NCBI GenBank assembly: GCA_910577645.1
Contig: CAJTOL010000015.1
Coordinates: 13,377 to 77,376 of the forward strand
Direction: 5' to 3'
DNA: 64,000 nt
DNA from: an uncultured Lachnospiraceae bacterium
Lineage (GTDB): Bacteria; Bacillota; Clostridia; Lachnospirales; Lachnospiraceae
The position numbers were made by a program, and so were the translations under genes. Shown here piece after piece: positions 35,814-44,947 of the stretch. The notes beneath the pieces were generated by a model that searched no databases, was not told the DNA's origin, and worked only from the letters and a program-made list of their open reading frames with translations. Positions within the stretch are counted from its first letter, which is position 1. Every line of letters begins with the position of its first letter.

Positions 35814-37208
35814 ATGAAAGTCACAGGAGAGCGTTTTATACCTGGTCAAATGTATCGAGACGCAGAAATTGAACACTTCCACCGATATACCGCTGTACAA
35901 AATCTTGTTAACGGAAAAATTGTATTAGACGCAGCTTGCGGCTCAGGATATGGCAGTAAACTTTTATCTGATTCTGCGGCAAAGGTTTATGGCTTAGATC
36001 TATCATATGAGGCAATTGAATATGCCAAAGATCGTTACCAAAATGAAAAGATTGAGTATCTTCAAGGATCTGTTGAAGCGCTTCCATTTGAAAACGCATC
36101 TGTTGATATAGTTATTTCTTTCGAAACAATAGAACATGTTGATGGGCAAACACAAAGAAAATTTCTGCAGGAAATACATCGTGTCTTAAAAGAAGATGGA
36201 ATATTAATTATGTCTTCTCCTAATAAAAAACTTTTTACTGATGACAGACAATTAATTACAACATTTCATGTAAAAGAGTTTTACGAAAAAGAGTTTTTAC
36301 TATTCTTAAAAGAATACTTTCCTTTCTACCGACTATACAACCAATATTTTAGTAAGGTTTCAAATATAGTTGGAGAGACAGAACAGGCCTTAATTCCTTT
36401 AAACTATGACTATCAACGAAAAGGACTCTTTCTAATAGCTATTGCCTCAAAAAAGGCATTGACTTTTAAAGATTCGATAGATTCTTGCTATTACTATCCA
36501 GAAGAGTATAGCCGCTATAATGATAAGTTACAGATATATTTCAGTAGTAATGGTGTTTACAATGAGTCCGATTGTTTTATTCATGAAATATCTAATTTTC
36601 CCGGCGTTATCAATGAGACAATAGACTTAGAAAATATAAGTGGACGTTACTTTAGAATAGATCCTAATAATGTTTCTTGCAGCTTAGTAATCCAAAATAT
36701 TATTTTCATTTTGTCTGATGGAACGTATCTAGAAGGCGTAAAATTCAATACAAACGCAGATAAGTGCGATGGTTCTGAGTATATCTTCTATAGTAAAGAT
36801 CCTCAAATCCTTTTTGATTTAGGAAAGGCTTATTCTATTCGTGCAGTTACTCTGCAAATAAAGGTATTAAGTTCTAATATAGATTTATATCCAGAATATA
36901 TGCATATTATAAACGAAAATACAATTTTAAGAGAGAATCTTCATCATATAGAAGGGCTTTCTCAAGAAGGAGAATATCTTAAGCAAGAAAGAGAACAACT
37001 TAAGCAAGAAAGAGAACAACTTAAGAGGAACGTGACTCAATTGGAAAATCTTACAAATAGCCAAGAATTATCTAACAAAAAAATAGTCGCAGAAAATCAA
37101 TCCTTACAGTTGGAAAATGACCAGCTCCATGATGAACTTACTGATATAACAAAATCCTTTGATTTAGTAAAGTCCAAGTGGTGGTATAAGCTTTTTAATA
37201 AGAATTAA
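35814..37208 (+). CDS. SAM methyltransferase with beta domain and heptad-repeat coiled coil
   Basis: A 464-residue protein starting at ATG 35814, with AGAAAGGAA upstream; the frame from 35781 overlaps the ATPase and is less likely. Residues 1-220 are a class I methyltransferase: TGERFIPG, then motif I VLDAACGSGYG at 37-47, and FETIEHV near 103. Residues about 235-370 look like a beta-rich domain. Residues 375-450 are coiled coil, including two exact copies of LKQEREQ (from residue 389), followed by a KWWYKLF tail. The layout recalls WbdD, where a capping enzyme plus coiled-coil ruler sets O-antigen length; no kinase domain is visible. It lies directly after a Wzt-type ATPase, as that model requires. 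Confidence 0.85.
   Translation: MKVTGERFIPGQMYRDAEIEHFHRYTAVQNLVNGKIVLDAACGSGYGSKLLSDSAAKVYGLDLSYEAIEYAKDRYQNEKIEYLQGSVEALPFENASVDIVISFETIEHVDGQTQRKFLQEIHRVLKEDGILIMSSPNKKLFTDDRQLITTFHVKEFYEKEFLLFLKEYFPFYRLYNQYFSKVSNIVGETEQALIPLNYDYQRKGLFLIAIASKKALTFKDSIDSCYYYPEEYSRYNDKLQIYFSSNGVYNESDCFIHEISNFPGVINETIDLENISGRYFRIDPNNVSCSLVIQNIIFILSDGTYLEGVKFNTNADKCDGSEYIFYSKDPQILFDLGKAYSIRAVTLQIKVLSSNIDLYPEYMHIINENTILRENLHHIEGLSQEGEYLKQEREQLKQEREQLKRNVTQLENLTNSQELSNKKIVAENQSLQLENDQLHDELTDITKSFDLVKSKWWYKLFNKN
36978..37025 (+). repeat. Two exact 21-bp tandem repeats plus partial third
   Basis: Units 36978-36998 and 36999-37019 are identical and the next six bases begin a third. Each unit encodes LKQEREQ, exactly one coiled-coil heptad, so gain or loss of a unit keeps both reading frame and heptad register. 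Confidence 0.9.
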
Positions 37209-37218
37209 GGAGAGGAAT

Positions 37219-38370
37219 ATGCATTTTTATACCAGTATCAATATTAACTATTTACCTAAAGCACGAATTTTGGCAAAGTCTGTAAAAAAATTTTGCCCTG
37301 ATTCAAAGTTTTCCCTGGTTTTTTCGGATGTAATGCCGCAAGAGATAGATCCCCAAAAGGAGCCGTTTGATGAAATTATTACGATTGATAACTTAGGTCT
37401 TCCTGTCTCAAATCTAAACTTTTGGATTTATGAGCATACAGTTGTTGAGTTGTGTACAGCAGTAAAAGGACAAGCATTAGTTAAATTTTTAGATTCAGGT
37501 TCTGATAAAGTTGTATATCTTGATCCTGACATAGCTGTATTTCAGCCACTAGATATATTGGATAAACTACTGGATCAAAACGACATTATTTTAACGCCTC
37601 ATATTACGTGCCCGGAAAAAAGCATACACGGCGTGAAAGATAATGAAATGTCTGCTTTAAAGCATGGCGCATTTAATTTTGGCTTTTATGCAGTCAGAAA
37701 TACGGAAAATGGAAGAAATTTTGCACATTGGTGGAGAGATCGACTAGCTGACTTCTGTTATGATCAAATCCCAGATGGACTATTTACAGATCAAAAATGG
37801 GGAGATTTAGTTCCTGGCCTTTTTGACGGGGTATATATTTGGAAGGATCCCGGATGCAATGTTGCAACCTGGAATATCTCTAATAGAAAAATAACCAAAG
37901 ACATTGAAGGGAAGTATTTTGTTAATGGACAGCCCCTAAAATTTTACCATTTTTCTGGCTTTGATTCAGGTTCTCAAGCTATGATGCTGGACAAGTATTC
38001 CGATGGGAACTTAGCATTATATGAATTACGTAAATGGTATATAGAGCGCCAAGAGCAAGAGGAGCAAAAAGTTTATGAAAAATATCCTTCAAAATATAAC
38101 TATTATGATAATGGAGAACTTGTTAAGTCGGAAGAACGTATTTTATTAAGAAACCGTTTGGATGTCATTGACTATTTTAAGGATACGGATCCATACATAA
38201 CAAATCAAAATAAAAGTTATTACCTCTGGTATCGTGACAAATCCAATCACGCAAGAACAGATAAGGATTTATCAGAAGAATTAAAAATAAAATTAGAGAG
38301 GTTAGAAAGCCAGCTGGCAAGAATCTATCAGTCAAAATTCGGTTGGCTTGTAAAAAAGATTGTTCAGTAA
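37219..38370 (+). CDS. GT8-like glycosyltransferase
   Basis: A 383-residue enzyme. MHFYTSININYLPKARILAKS begins a GT-A fold, and the metal site is VVYLDPDIAVF with DPD at 102-104. LKHGAFNFGFYAVRN and KFYHFSGFDSG follow, resembling GT8 and related retaining transferases. The C-terminus has a coiled stretch and an IYQSKFGWLVKKIV tail, similar in type to the ends of the neighbouring proteins. AAGGAGAGG precedes the ATG. It likely adds one sugar to the glycan of operon D. The general fold is clear; the family number is my best estimate. Confidence 0.8.
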   Translation: MHFYTSININYLPKARILAKSVKKFCPDSKFSLVFSDVMPQEIDPQKEPFDEIITIDNLGLPVSNLNFWIYEHTVVELCTAVKGQALVKFLDSGSDKVVYLDPDIAVFQPLDILDKLLDQNDIILTPHITCPEKSIHGVKDNEMSALKHGAFNFGFYAVRNTENGRNFAHWWRDRLADFCYDQIPDGLFTDQKWGDLVPGLFDGVYIWKDPGCNVATWNISNRKITKDIEGKYFVNGQPLKFYHFSGFDSGSQAMMLDKYSDGNLALYELRKWYIERQEQEEQKVYEKYPSKYNYYDNGELVKSEERILLRNRLDVIDYFKDTDPYITNQNKSYYLWYRDKSNHARTDKDLSEELKIKLERLESQLARIYQSKFGWLVKKIVQ

Positions 38371-38397
38371 AATAAATTGCCCATTAGGAACAGAATT

Positions 38398-40662
38398 ATG
38401 GAAAAAACTATTGATATCATTGTACCAATTGACGGTCAATTAGATGACTTAAAATTATGTATATCCAGTATATTAAGCCATACAAGTTTAAATGTTAATC
38501 GGCTCATATTAATATCTGGTAACAATATAGATTCAGATACTAAAGTGTATTTAGATTCTCTTCATCAACCTGGGATCTATAAATGCCATATAGAAAAAAT
38601 TCCTACTTTTTCTATAATGGTGAATTGGGAAAAAGATTCTTCAGAGAGAAATGATATATTGCTTCTTTATCCTGATACCATTGTCTGCCCCAGATGGTTG
38701 GAAAAACTAACTACTTGTGCATACAGCGATGAAGGTGTCGGTATCGTTTCTCCATTAAATAATTTTATCATAGATTCTGATGGTAGTCACAACTTAGATC
38801 CGAGCCTTATTGATGAATATAGTAATAGACTAGAAGAAATCAGTTTGTATCAATATCCCACTATTCCGGTAGAAACGGCACGCTGTATGTTTATCAAAAG
38901 AAGCGTACTCGATGATGTTAGTATCTGGAAATCAAGTTCTTCTAAAATTATACCGTGCAATGAAAAAGAGTTTTGCAGTAGGGCAACCCAAATGGGATAT
39001 CGTCAGGTCCTTTGTGATTCAGCCTTTGTTTATTGTAAAAGACCCAACCTTCCTTCTGGAAATTCTGACCACCTAAAAGAATTCTGGGGTAATAGTCTAA
39101 TTAAAAAAAACATTGATTTTTATGAAAGCATAGGCTGGGAAAATACTAAAAAAAATATACTATATTTAGTGCAAGCAGATTTTCGGGAAGGTTGCAGCAA
39201 CAATATTGGCGGAACCCAGCTTCATGTAAAGGATCTGGTAAATGGACTTAAAAGCCATTTTAATTTGTTTGTGGCTGCCAGAGACGGAGAATTTTTGCGT
39301 GTCACTGCTTATGTTGGCAAGAAAGTTACTCCTCTAAGCTTTTATATAGGGCCTGTGGCAGAACATTTTGTTTATCGAGACAACAAATTAAATAAACTTT
39401 TTACGAGTTTATTGGCGGCTTTCCGAATTTACTTAGTGCATATCCATCATACAATGGGCCTGACTTTAGAATTATATTATAGTGCCGCCCAATTACAAAT
39501 ACCAATTTATACTTCCTTACATGATTATTATTTTATATGTCCTACTTTAAAACTTCTTGATATCAATAATGAATCTTGTATTGGTTTAAAAGAATCTGAT
39601 AGATGCTCAAAGTGTTTAAAAAGTCACTTTCATATTTCTGAAGAAATAGACTTTATTAAAAAATGGAGAAAAGAATACCATAAGGCATTAGACATGAGTG
39701 AAAAAATTTTTATTCCCTCCTGTAGTGCCGAAAAAATACTCCTTCAATATTATCCGGATATTAAAGATAAGATACAGATTATTCCACATGGTATTGATTC
39801 TCTACTATTTAATAAAAAAAGCTCTGGTATGCCATTTAGCCATACACATCTGCATATTGCCTTTGTCGGAGGGCTCAGCGATATTAAAGGTTCCTCTATC
39901 ATTTATGATATTATTACCAGCAGCCCAGAACAATTTGAATGGTTTATCTTTGGAGGTATTGGAGACATAGCTTTAAATGAGATAGAACAAAAGAATTTAA
40001 CGAAAACAGGGTGGTATCAACGTGAAAAATTACAGGGCTTACTGCAAAAATATGAAATAGATATTGTTTGCCTTTTATCAATAGTTGAGGAGACCTATTG
40101 CTACACACTATCGGAAGTTGTAGCTTGCGGGCTGCCAGTTATAGCTACTGATATTGGTGCATTAGGCGAGCGTACAAAAGAAATGGGATGCGGCTGGCTG
40201 GTTCCGCCGGACATTTGTGTATCTGACTTTTTAGCACTTTTAAATCAGATTCTGAATGATCGTTTAGATTATGAAAAAAAACGTCAGAAAGCAACCGATT
40301 TTAAAATAAAAACTAATTCGCAAATGGTTGCAGATTACCAGTGCATATATGAAAAAGTAGAAAAACGTAAGATTAAATATCCGCCTTTTGACGCGATGCG
40401 TGTATTAAAAGGATATTTGCCCTCTCCAGCATCTGATAGCCCTCGCAGAGTTGTTGACATTATAAGCATATTAAAGAAATATCGGCCTTCAAGTTTTGTA
40501 GATTACAGAAATTTTGAAGAACTGATGGAGAGAAATCAATATTTAGAGCAGGAACTTTCCGTCATCTATAATTCTAATATTTTCAAATACATGCAGAAGT
40601 TAGCTAAAATATTAGATAGAATAAAACAAGTTTTTGTCTCTGAAAAGATTAGGAGAAATTAA
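38398..40662 (+). CDS. GT4 glycosyltransferase with degenerate GT2-like N-terminal domain
   Basis: A 754-residue paralogue of 31354, started at ATG 38398 behind AGGA; the TTG at 38377 is less likely. The GT4 half (about residue 260 on) is well conserved: GGTQLHVKDL, VHIHHT, the Cys cluster, VEETYCYTLSEVVACGLP. The N-terminal half keeps the GT2 outline but has lost its active-site signatures: SGNNID replaces NDASPD, LYPDT replaces LNSDT, CNEKEFCSRA replaces GEENDFCYRA, and the Tyr-His pair is gone. The first domain is probably an inactive scaffold. The C-terminus has an ELSVIYNSNIFKYMQK tail. It overlaps the next start (TAATG). Confidence 0.85.
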   Translation: MEKTIDIIVPIDGQLDDLKLCISSILSHTSLNVNRLILISGNNIDSDTKVYLDSLHQPGIYKCHIEKIPTFSIMVNWEKDSSERNDILLLYPDTIVCPRWLEKLTTCAYSDEGVGIVSPLNNFIIDSDGSHNLDPSLIDEYSNRLEEISLYQYPTIPVETARCMFIKRSVLDDVSIWKSSSSKIIPCNEKEFCSRATQMGYRQVLCDSAFVYCKRPNLPSGNSDHLKEFWGNSLIKKNIDFYESIGWENTKKNILYLVQADFREGCSNNIGGTQLHVKDLVNGLKSHFNLFVAARDGEFLRVTAYVGKKVTPLSFYIGPVAEHFVYRDNKLNKLFTSLLAAFRIYLVHIHHTMGLTLELYYSAAQLQIPIYTSLHDYYFICPTLKLLDINNESCIGLKESDRCSKCLKSHFHISEEIDFIKKWRKEYHKALDMSEKIFIPSCSAEKILLQYYPDIKDKIQIIPHGIDSLLFNKKSSGMPFSHTHLHIAFVGGLSDIKGSSIIYDIITSSPEQFEWFIFGGIGDIALNEIEQKNLTKTGWYQREKLQGLLQKYEIDIVCLLSIVEETYCYTLSEVVACGLPVIATDIGALGERTKEMGCGWLVPPDICVSDFLALLNQILNDRLDYEKKRQKATDFKIKTNSQMVADYQCIYEKVEKRKIKYPPFDAMRVLKGYLPSPASDSPRRVVDIISILKKYRPSSFVDYRNFEELMERNQYLEQELSVIYNSNIFKYMQKLAKILDRIKQVFVSEKIRRN

Positions 40663-41777
40663 TGGCAAGAAATAGAAATATAGAGGTACTAAGAGCATTT
40701 GCAATAATTTATATGTTGCTGTACCATTATGCGAGCAGCATTACGGGCCTTGTTAAAAGCTATAAAGGTTCGCTATTTATAGAATCATTGGGACAGTTTG
40801 CTCTAATCGGTTTTTTTGTTTTAAGTGGATTTGGCCTCTATTTATCATTTGAGCGATTAGAAACTAGCGGAAAGCCAATTCAGTTCCTCCCTTTTATAAA
40901 AAGAAGGCTAAGGTCCCTTTTACCACAATATTACCTTTGCATAGGAATAGTCTTATTATTGACAACTGGCATTGGATATTTAAGCATATCACATGTTTTC
41001 CATATTATTCAGTCTCTTTTTTTGGTACAAAATTTTGCTCCAGGGAATGGAATCAACGGTGTTACTTGGACAATTGCTGTGCTTTTCCAATTATATTTAA
41101 TTTCTATTCCATTATACTATTTAGTAAAAAAATATGGTTGGCGTACTTGGGTAATCGGAGTAATAATTACAGTCTGTCTCAAGAAAAGCATTGCTATGTA
41201 TATAGCTATAAATGAATTAGATGCACTTTACTATGTTATTACAAGTATTAGAATCCCCTTTACTACTATAGACTTAATTTTAGCTGGAATGTGCGCGGCC
41301 AAAATTTGTCAAGAAATTCCTGCTAAGATGCTTCTTGTTCTAAGGAAACCACAGATGTGCATCTTCTGTATTAGCTTAGTTCTATTATATCATTATATTT
41401 TTATCAAAGGAACACTTATCCTGCTGGGCGGGGGCTTGTATGGAAGCAAATGGGTTAACTGCGTATGGCAATCTGTGATAGGGGGATATCTATCAATAAT
41501 TTGCATAATGTTATACTATTTACCATTTACTTATACGAGTAAACTAGGGAGTGGAGTACAGTTTATTGCTAAATATGAATATGGAATATATTTGTGGCAC
41601 ATGCTGCTAATGGGAAACTTTATGAGTAGTCAACCAGACTGGTATGCTTGGTTACAGGCGAACTTTCCAATAATTCTGTTAATAATTCTCTTAAGTATAG
41701 CTATATTTGTAGGCTGGATATCTTCTAAACTAACTTCCAGTAAAGAATACCTTTCTTTATTTGTATTGTTAGAATAA
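40662..41777 (+). CDS. Acyltransferase 3 (OafA-like) membrane O-acyltransferase
   Basis: A 371-residue integral membrane protein with about ten helices. The family signature is at the N-terminus: IEVLRAFAIIYMLLYHY, with Arg11 and the predicted catalytic His22. An SGFGLYLSF segment and RLRSLLPQYY follow. Such enzymes transfer acetyl or similar groups from a cytoplasmic donor to glycans facing outside. It shares one base with the previous stop and is followed 88 bases later by the GtrII-like gene, so it likely belongs to the decoration part of the operon. The related gene at 44412 has decayed. Confidence 0.88.
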   Translation: MARNRNIEVLRAFAIIYMLLYHYASSITGLVKSYKGSLFIESLGQFALIGFFVLSGFGLYLSFERLETSGKPIQFLPFIKRRLRSLLPQYYLCIGIVLLLTTGIGYLSISHVFHIIQSLFLVQNFAPGNGINGVTWTIAVLFQLYLISIPLYYLVKKYGWRTWVIGVIITVCLKKSIAMYIAINELDALYYVITSIRIPFTTIDLILAGMCAAKICQEIPAKMLLVLRKPQMCIFCISLVLLYHYIFIKGTLILLGGGLYGSKWVNCVWQSVIGGYLSIICIMLYYLPFTYTSKLGSGVQFIAKYEYGIYLWHMLLMGNFMSSQPDWYAWLQANFPIILLIILLSIAIFVGWISSKLTSSKEYLSLFVLLE

Positions 41778-41865
41778 TGAACTAAACAGCAGATTTTAAT
41801 AAAGGGATTTCGCAAAATTGGGTATTTATAATAAAAATCAGGGTAGAAAGGAATTTAGAGAACAA

Positions 41866-43398
41866 ATGAAAAATTTTTCAGATAGAACAACAGGGTTTGT
41901 TCAATATTTTAAGGAAAATTTACTTTCCAATATTATGCTATTGCTTTTGATATTATCAGCATATGGTATTCGATTGGCATACTACACAGTAGGACTTGAT
42001 ACTGCTGGTATGCTGGCTAATTATGAAGGCGTAATGAAACATTATATCTCGATTGGCAGATTTGGAGTTTCCTTTACTAAAATGTTATTGGGGTTTGATA
42101 CCTTACAGCCTTGGGAGTTATCGTTTTTAACGATTCTTTTTCTTTACTTAGCAATATTGGTATGGGGATTTCTATTCGCACAATTTTCTCTTAAAATTAA
42201 TGCAAAGGATCTAAAATATACCTGGATATTTGGCGCTATATTTATTACATCTCCACTTTTGGCAGAACAGTTTGTATTCACACTTCAAGGTTTTGAAGTT
42301 GCCCTCTCTTTAAACTTATGTGCAGGTGCTATTTATAGTAGCTTTGAATGGATAAAATCAAAAAAACAAATTTATGCACTATATACAGCAGGCCTTCTTG
42401 CCTATTCAGTAGGAACATATCAGTCGTTGATTATAATTTATATTATTGCTGTAATAGCAATTTTTTTATTGCTGTATGATTCCTTAAGTAAAAAAGAAAA
42501 GCAGGAACTAATCGCAAAACAAATTATTATATGCGTAAGCAGTCTGATGCTCTATTTTTTTATTGATAAACTTATCTCCGTACTTTTAGATATTCCTCCA
42601 AGTCAATATTTAGAAGAAAGCTTTATAGCTTGGGGGAAATTAGAAGGCAGTGAGATTTTAAATAGATGTATTTCATACATAAAAGATGTATTTATGGGCA
42701 AGGGCATTTTTTATAGTTATATATATATTATTCTCAGTATTGGTCTATTTGTTGCAAATGGATATAAAATGTATAAGCGCAAAAGTATAGATTTATTATT
42801 AGTAATTACGACTTTAGGGTATATATTTTCGCCATTTTTATTAACTATTGTTTTAGGAAGTGTAGAACCAGTAAGAGCTCAGTTCCCCTTGCCATTTTGG
42901 GCCGGATGTTCTGCTTATTTACTAATTAGGATGATTAAATTAGATAAAGTTAAAATTTTCTGTTGCATTATCTGTGCAGTTGTTTCTATAAGGCAAGCAA
43001 ATCAATTGCAGACATTATTTTATACAGATTATGCTCGGCAGCGGAATGATGAGCAATTAGTGTCGCAAATAATGAGTCGGATCAATTTACTAAACATACC
43101 AAATCTGTCAGAGAAGGGTATTGTTTTTGTTGGAGAAAGGCCGGCTCTTCTGAATCCGGCTACAGTAAAGGGAGAAATAATAGGAAAATCATATTTTGAA
43201 TTTGGGGGCGGCGGAAGTAACTCTACAGGTTGTACATATTTCCTTATTTCATTTTTTGAAACAGAAGGATATGTATTCCGTTCACCAACTGAAGATGAAA
43301 TGAAAGAGGCTTTAATAATTTCGAAGGAAATGGCTGAATGGCCAGCAAATGACAGTATTTCTTTTAGAAATGATATAATAATTGTTAAACTTTCATAA
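41866..43398 (+). CDS. GtrII-like membrane glucosyltransferase
   Basis: About 510 residues from ATG 41866; a TTG at 41818 in the same frame would add 16 residues, and the choice is uncertain. It has ten or more hydrophobic helices. After the first helix comes the conserved extracellular loop YYTVGLDTAGMLANYE and an IGRFGVSFTKMLL segment, as in the Glucos_trans_II family. Members transfer glucose from polyprenyl phosphate to O-antigen or teichoic acid outside the membrane. The GtrB-like partner follows 24 bases later. The C-terminus ends in a soluble extracellular domain. A GtrA flippase is not found nearby. Confidence 0.82.
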   Translation: MKNFSDRTTGFVQYFKENLLSNIMLLLLILSAYGIRLAYYTVGLDTAGMLANYEGVMKHYISIGRFGVSFTKMLLGFDTLQPWELSFLTILFLYLAILVWGFLFAQFSLKINAKDLKYTWIFGAIFITSPLLAEQFVFTLQGFEVALSLNLCAGAIYSSFEWIKSKKQIYALYTAGLLAYSVGTYQSLIIIYIIAVIAIFLLLYDSLSKKEKQELIAKQIIICVSSLMLYFFIDKLISVLLDIPPSQYLEESFIAWGKLEGSEILNRCISYIKDVFMGKGIFYSYIYIILSIGLFVANGYKMYKRKSIDLLLVITTLGYIFSPFLLTIVLGSVEPVRAQFPLPFWAGCSAYLLIRMIKLDKVKIFCCIICAVVSIRQANQLQTLFYTDYARQRNDEQLVSQIMSRINLLNIPNLSEKGIVFVGERPALLNPATVKGEIIGKSYFEFGGGGSNSTGCTYFLISFFETEGYVFRSPTEDEMKEALIISKEMAEWPANDSISFRNDIIIVKLS

Positions 43399-43422
43399 AA
43401 TGGATTGGGGAAGCGATAGTTT

Positions 43423-44373
43423 ATGGAAAAACCAGTTTTATATATTGTAGTTCCTTGTTATAACGAGGAAAAGGTATTGCCAATAACCAGTAAGCTATTT
43501 TTAAAAAAATTGAAACAGCTAATTGCAGATAAAACAATAGCAGAAGGCAGCCGGATTCTTTTTGTTAATGATGGAAGCAAAGATACAACTTGGGAGATTA
43601 TACAAGGATTAGCTAAAAGTGATTCACATTATCAAGGTATTTGCTTAAGCAGGAATCGCGGTCATCAAAATGCATTGCTAGCCGGATTAATTGAATCCAA
43701 GGATCTATGCGATATAACCATATCAATAGATTGTGATGGACAAGATGATGTTAATGCTATGGACGAAATGGTAAAAGCATATCTTAATGGTGCTGATATT
43801 GTATATGGCGTTAGAAATAATAGAGATACGGATACGAAATTTAAAAAGTTAACAGCAGAAATGTTTTATAAAGTCATGATAAAGCTAGGAGTTGAAACGG
43901 TATATAACTGTGCGGATTATCGTTTGGTTAGTTCGAGAGTATTAACGGAATTTGTAAAATATGAAGAAGTTAATCTTTTCTTACGAGGGATGTTTCCGCT
44001 AATTGGTTTTAATAGCACTTGTATTTACTATAAAAGAGAAGAGAGAATAGCTGGAACAAGTCACTACCCATTCAGAAAAATGATGGGGTTAGCAATAAAT
44101 GGAATAACCAGTTTGTCCGTGAAACCCATTCGTTGGATCACTTATATAGGGGGGGCAAGTCTTGTTTTAAGTATTTGGGGAATTATTTGGGCAATGTGGA
44201 ATGCTATACTTAATAAGACAGTGTCAGGATGGGCCTCCATAATATGTATTGTATGCTTTATGGCTGGAATTCAAATGGTATCATTGGGAATTATCGGAGA
44301 GTACATTGGTAAAATATATTTGGAAGTAAAAAGGAGGCCACGATACTGTATACAAGAATATACATATAAATAG
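43423..44373 (+). CDS. GtrB-like polyprenyl-phosphate glycosyltransferase
   Basis: A 316-residue GT2 enzyme with VVPCYNEEKVLP near residue 9, NDGSKDTT near 49, a SRNRGHQNALLAG segment and the catalytic SIDCDGQDD at 101-109. Two C-terminal helices (about 232-255 and 268-290) match bactoprenol glucosyltransferases. It should make undecaprenyl-phosphate-glucose (or another hexose) for the GtrII-like protein just upstream. It is more like classical GtrB than the enzyme at 30271, so the window probably has two independent side-branch systems. Confidence 0.92.
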   Translation: MEKPVLYIVVPCYNEEKVLPITSKLFLKKLKQLIADKTIAEGSRILFVNDGSKDTTWEIIQGLAKSDSHYQGICLSRNRGHQNALLAGLIESKDLCDITISIDCDGQDDVNAMDEMVKAYLNGADIVYGVRNNRDTDTKFKKLTAEMFYKVMIKLGVETVYNCADYRLVSSRVLTEFVKYEEVNLFLRGMFPLIGFNSTCIYYKREERIAGTSHYPFRKMMGLAINGITSLSVKPIRWITYIGGASLVLSIWGIIWAMWNAILNKTVSGWASIICIVCFMAGIQMVSLGIIGEYIGKIYLEVKRRPRYCIQEYTYK

Positions 44374-44411
44374 AACTTTACTAAGGAAGGTGAAGTATAC
44401 GAATAAAAAGT

Positions 44412-44845
44412 ATGGAAGGTATACAAGGGTGTGCTGCATTAATTGTTTTAATGAGCCATTTAGCAGTGATGTATTACCCCGCAGCTTACTGGGGGAGGAA
44501 TTAAGTCATAGCGAACAATATCTTGACATTTTTATTGGACAATCGCCTATATCTATATTGTTACCTTTGCGGCATTATTTGTATATTGGAGGTATATTTT
44601 TGTTAATTAATCTACAGGAGGTATATTATATCCTTTTCCTATTGAGTCTCCAGTTGGCTGATATATATGATACATTATCCAATTTTAATATCTGCTTCTT
44701 CTTGGATTTATTATAGGCTGGCATCCCACTATGAGTACAATTTTGCTGTATTTATAACTTTTGGTTTAACTATTATTATTATATTGCTAACAGCACCGAT
44801 ATTTCAAAGAATAATAGGATTTTTAAATAAAGGACTTGACAAAAT
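44412..44845 (+). pseudogene. Decayed acyltransferase 3 (OafA-like) gene
   Basis: The start reads IKSMEGIQGCAALIVLMSHL, the acyltransferase 3 signature with its catalytic His, then stops at 44504. A second frame gives EQYLDIFIGQSPIS and a third gives SSWLIYMIHYPILISASS, the C-terminal helix motif of the same family, followed by a final hydrophobic helix and a basic end. The order is right but at least two frameshifts and a large internal deletion separate the pieces. A GC-rich stretch at 44855-44880 follows. Frames called across this region are not genes. It was a second O-acyltransferase of the operon. Confidence 0.75.
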
Positions 44846-44947
44846 TTACGCAAGGGGCGCGTCGAGGCTTGCTCCGCCATAAAAGAATACGAATACCAAA
44901 TAAGGGCTTTCACTAATACGAAAAGTCAAGAGAAAGGAATTATCGCT

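Noticed and set aside
36978..37025. CRISPR or satellite repeat
   Set aside because: Only two full units, directly adjacent with no spacers, and coding for coiled-coil heptads.
44855..44880. GC-rich stretch as a terminator or insertion remnant
   Set aside because: Pairing within it is poor and no T-run or target duplication is visible.
44390..44882. Two short plus-strand frames between GtrB and LtaS-like genes
   Set aside because: They mix pieces of a decayed acyltransferase in different frames and are better described as one pseudogene.
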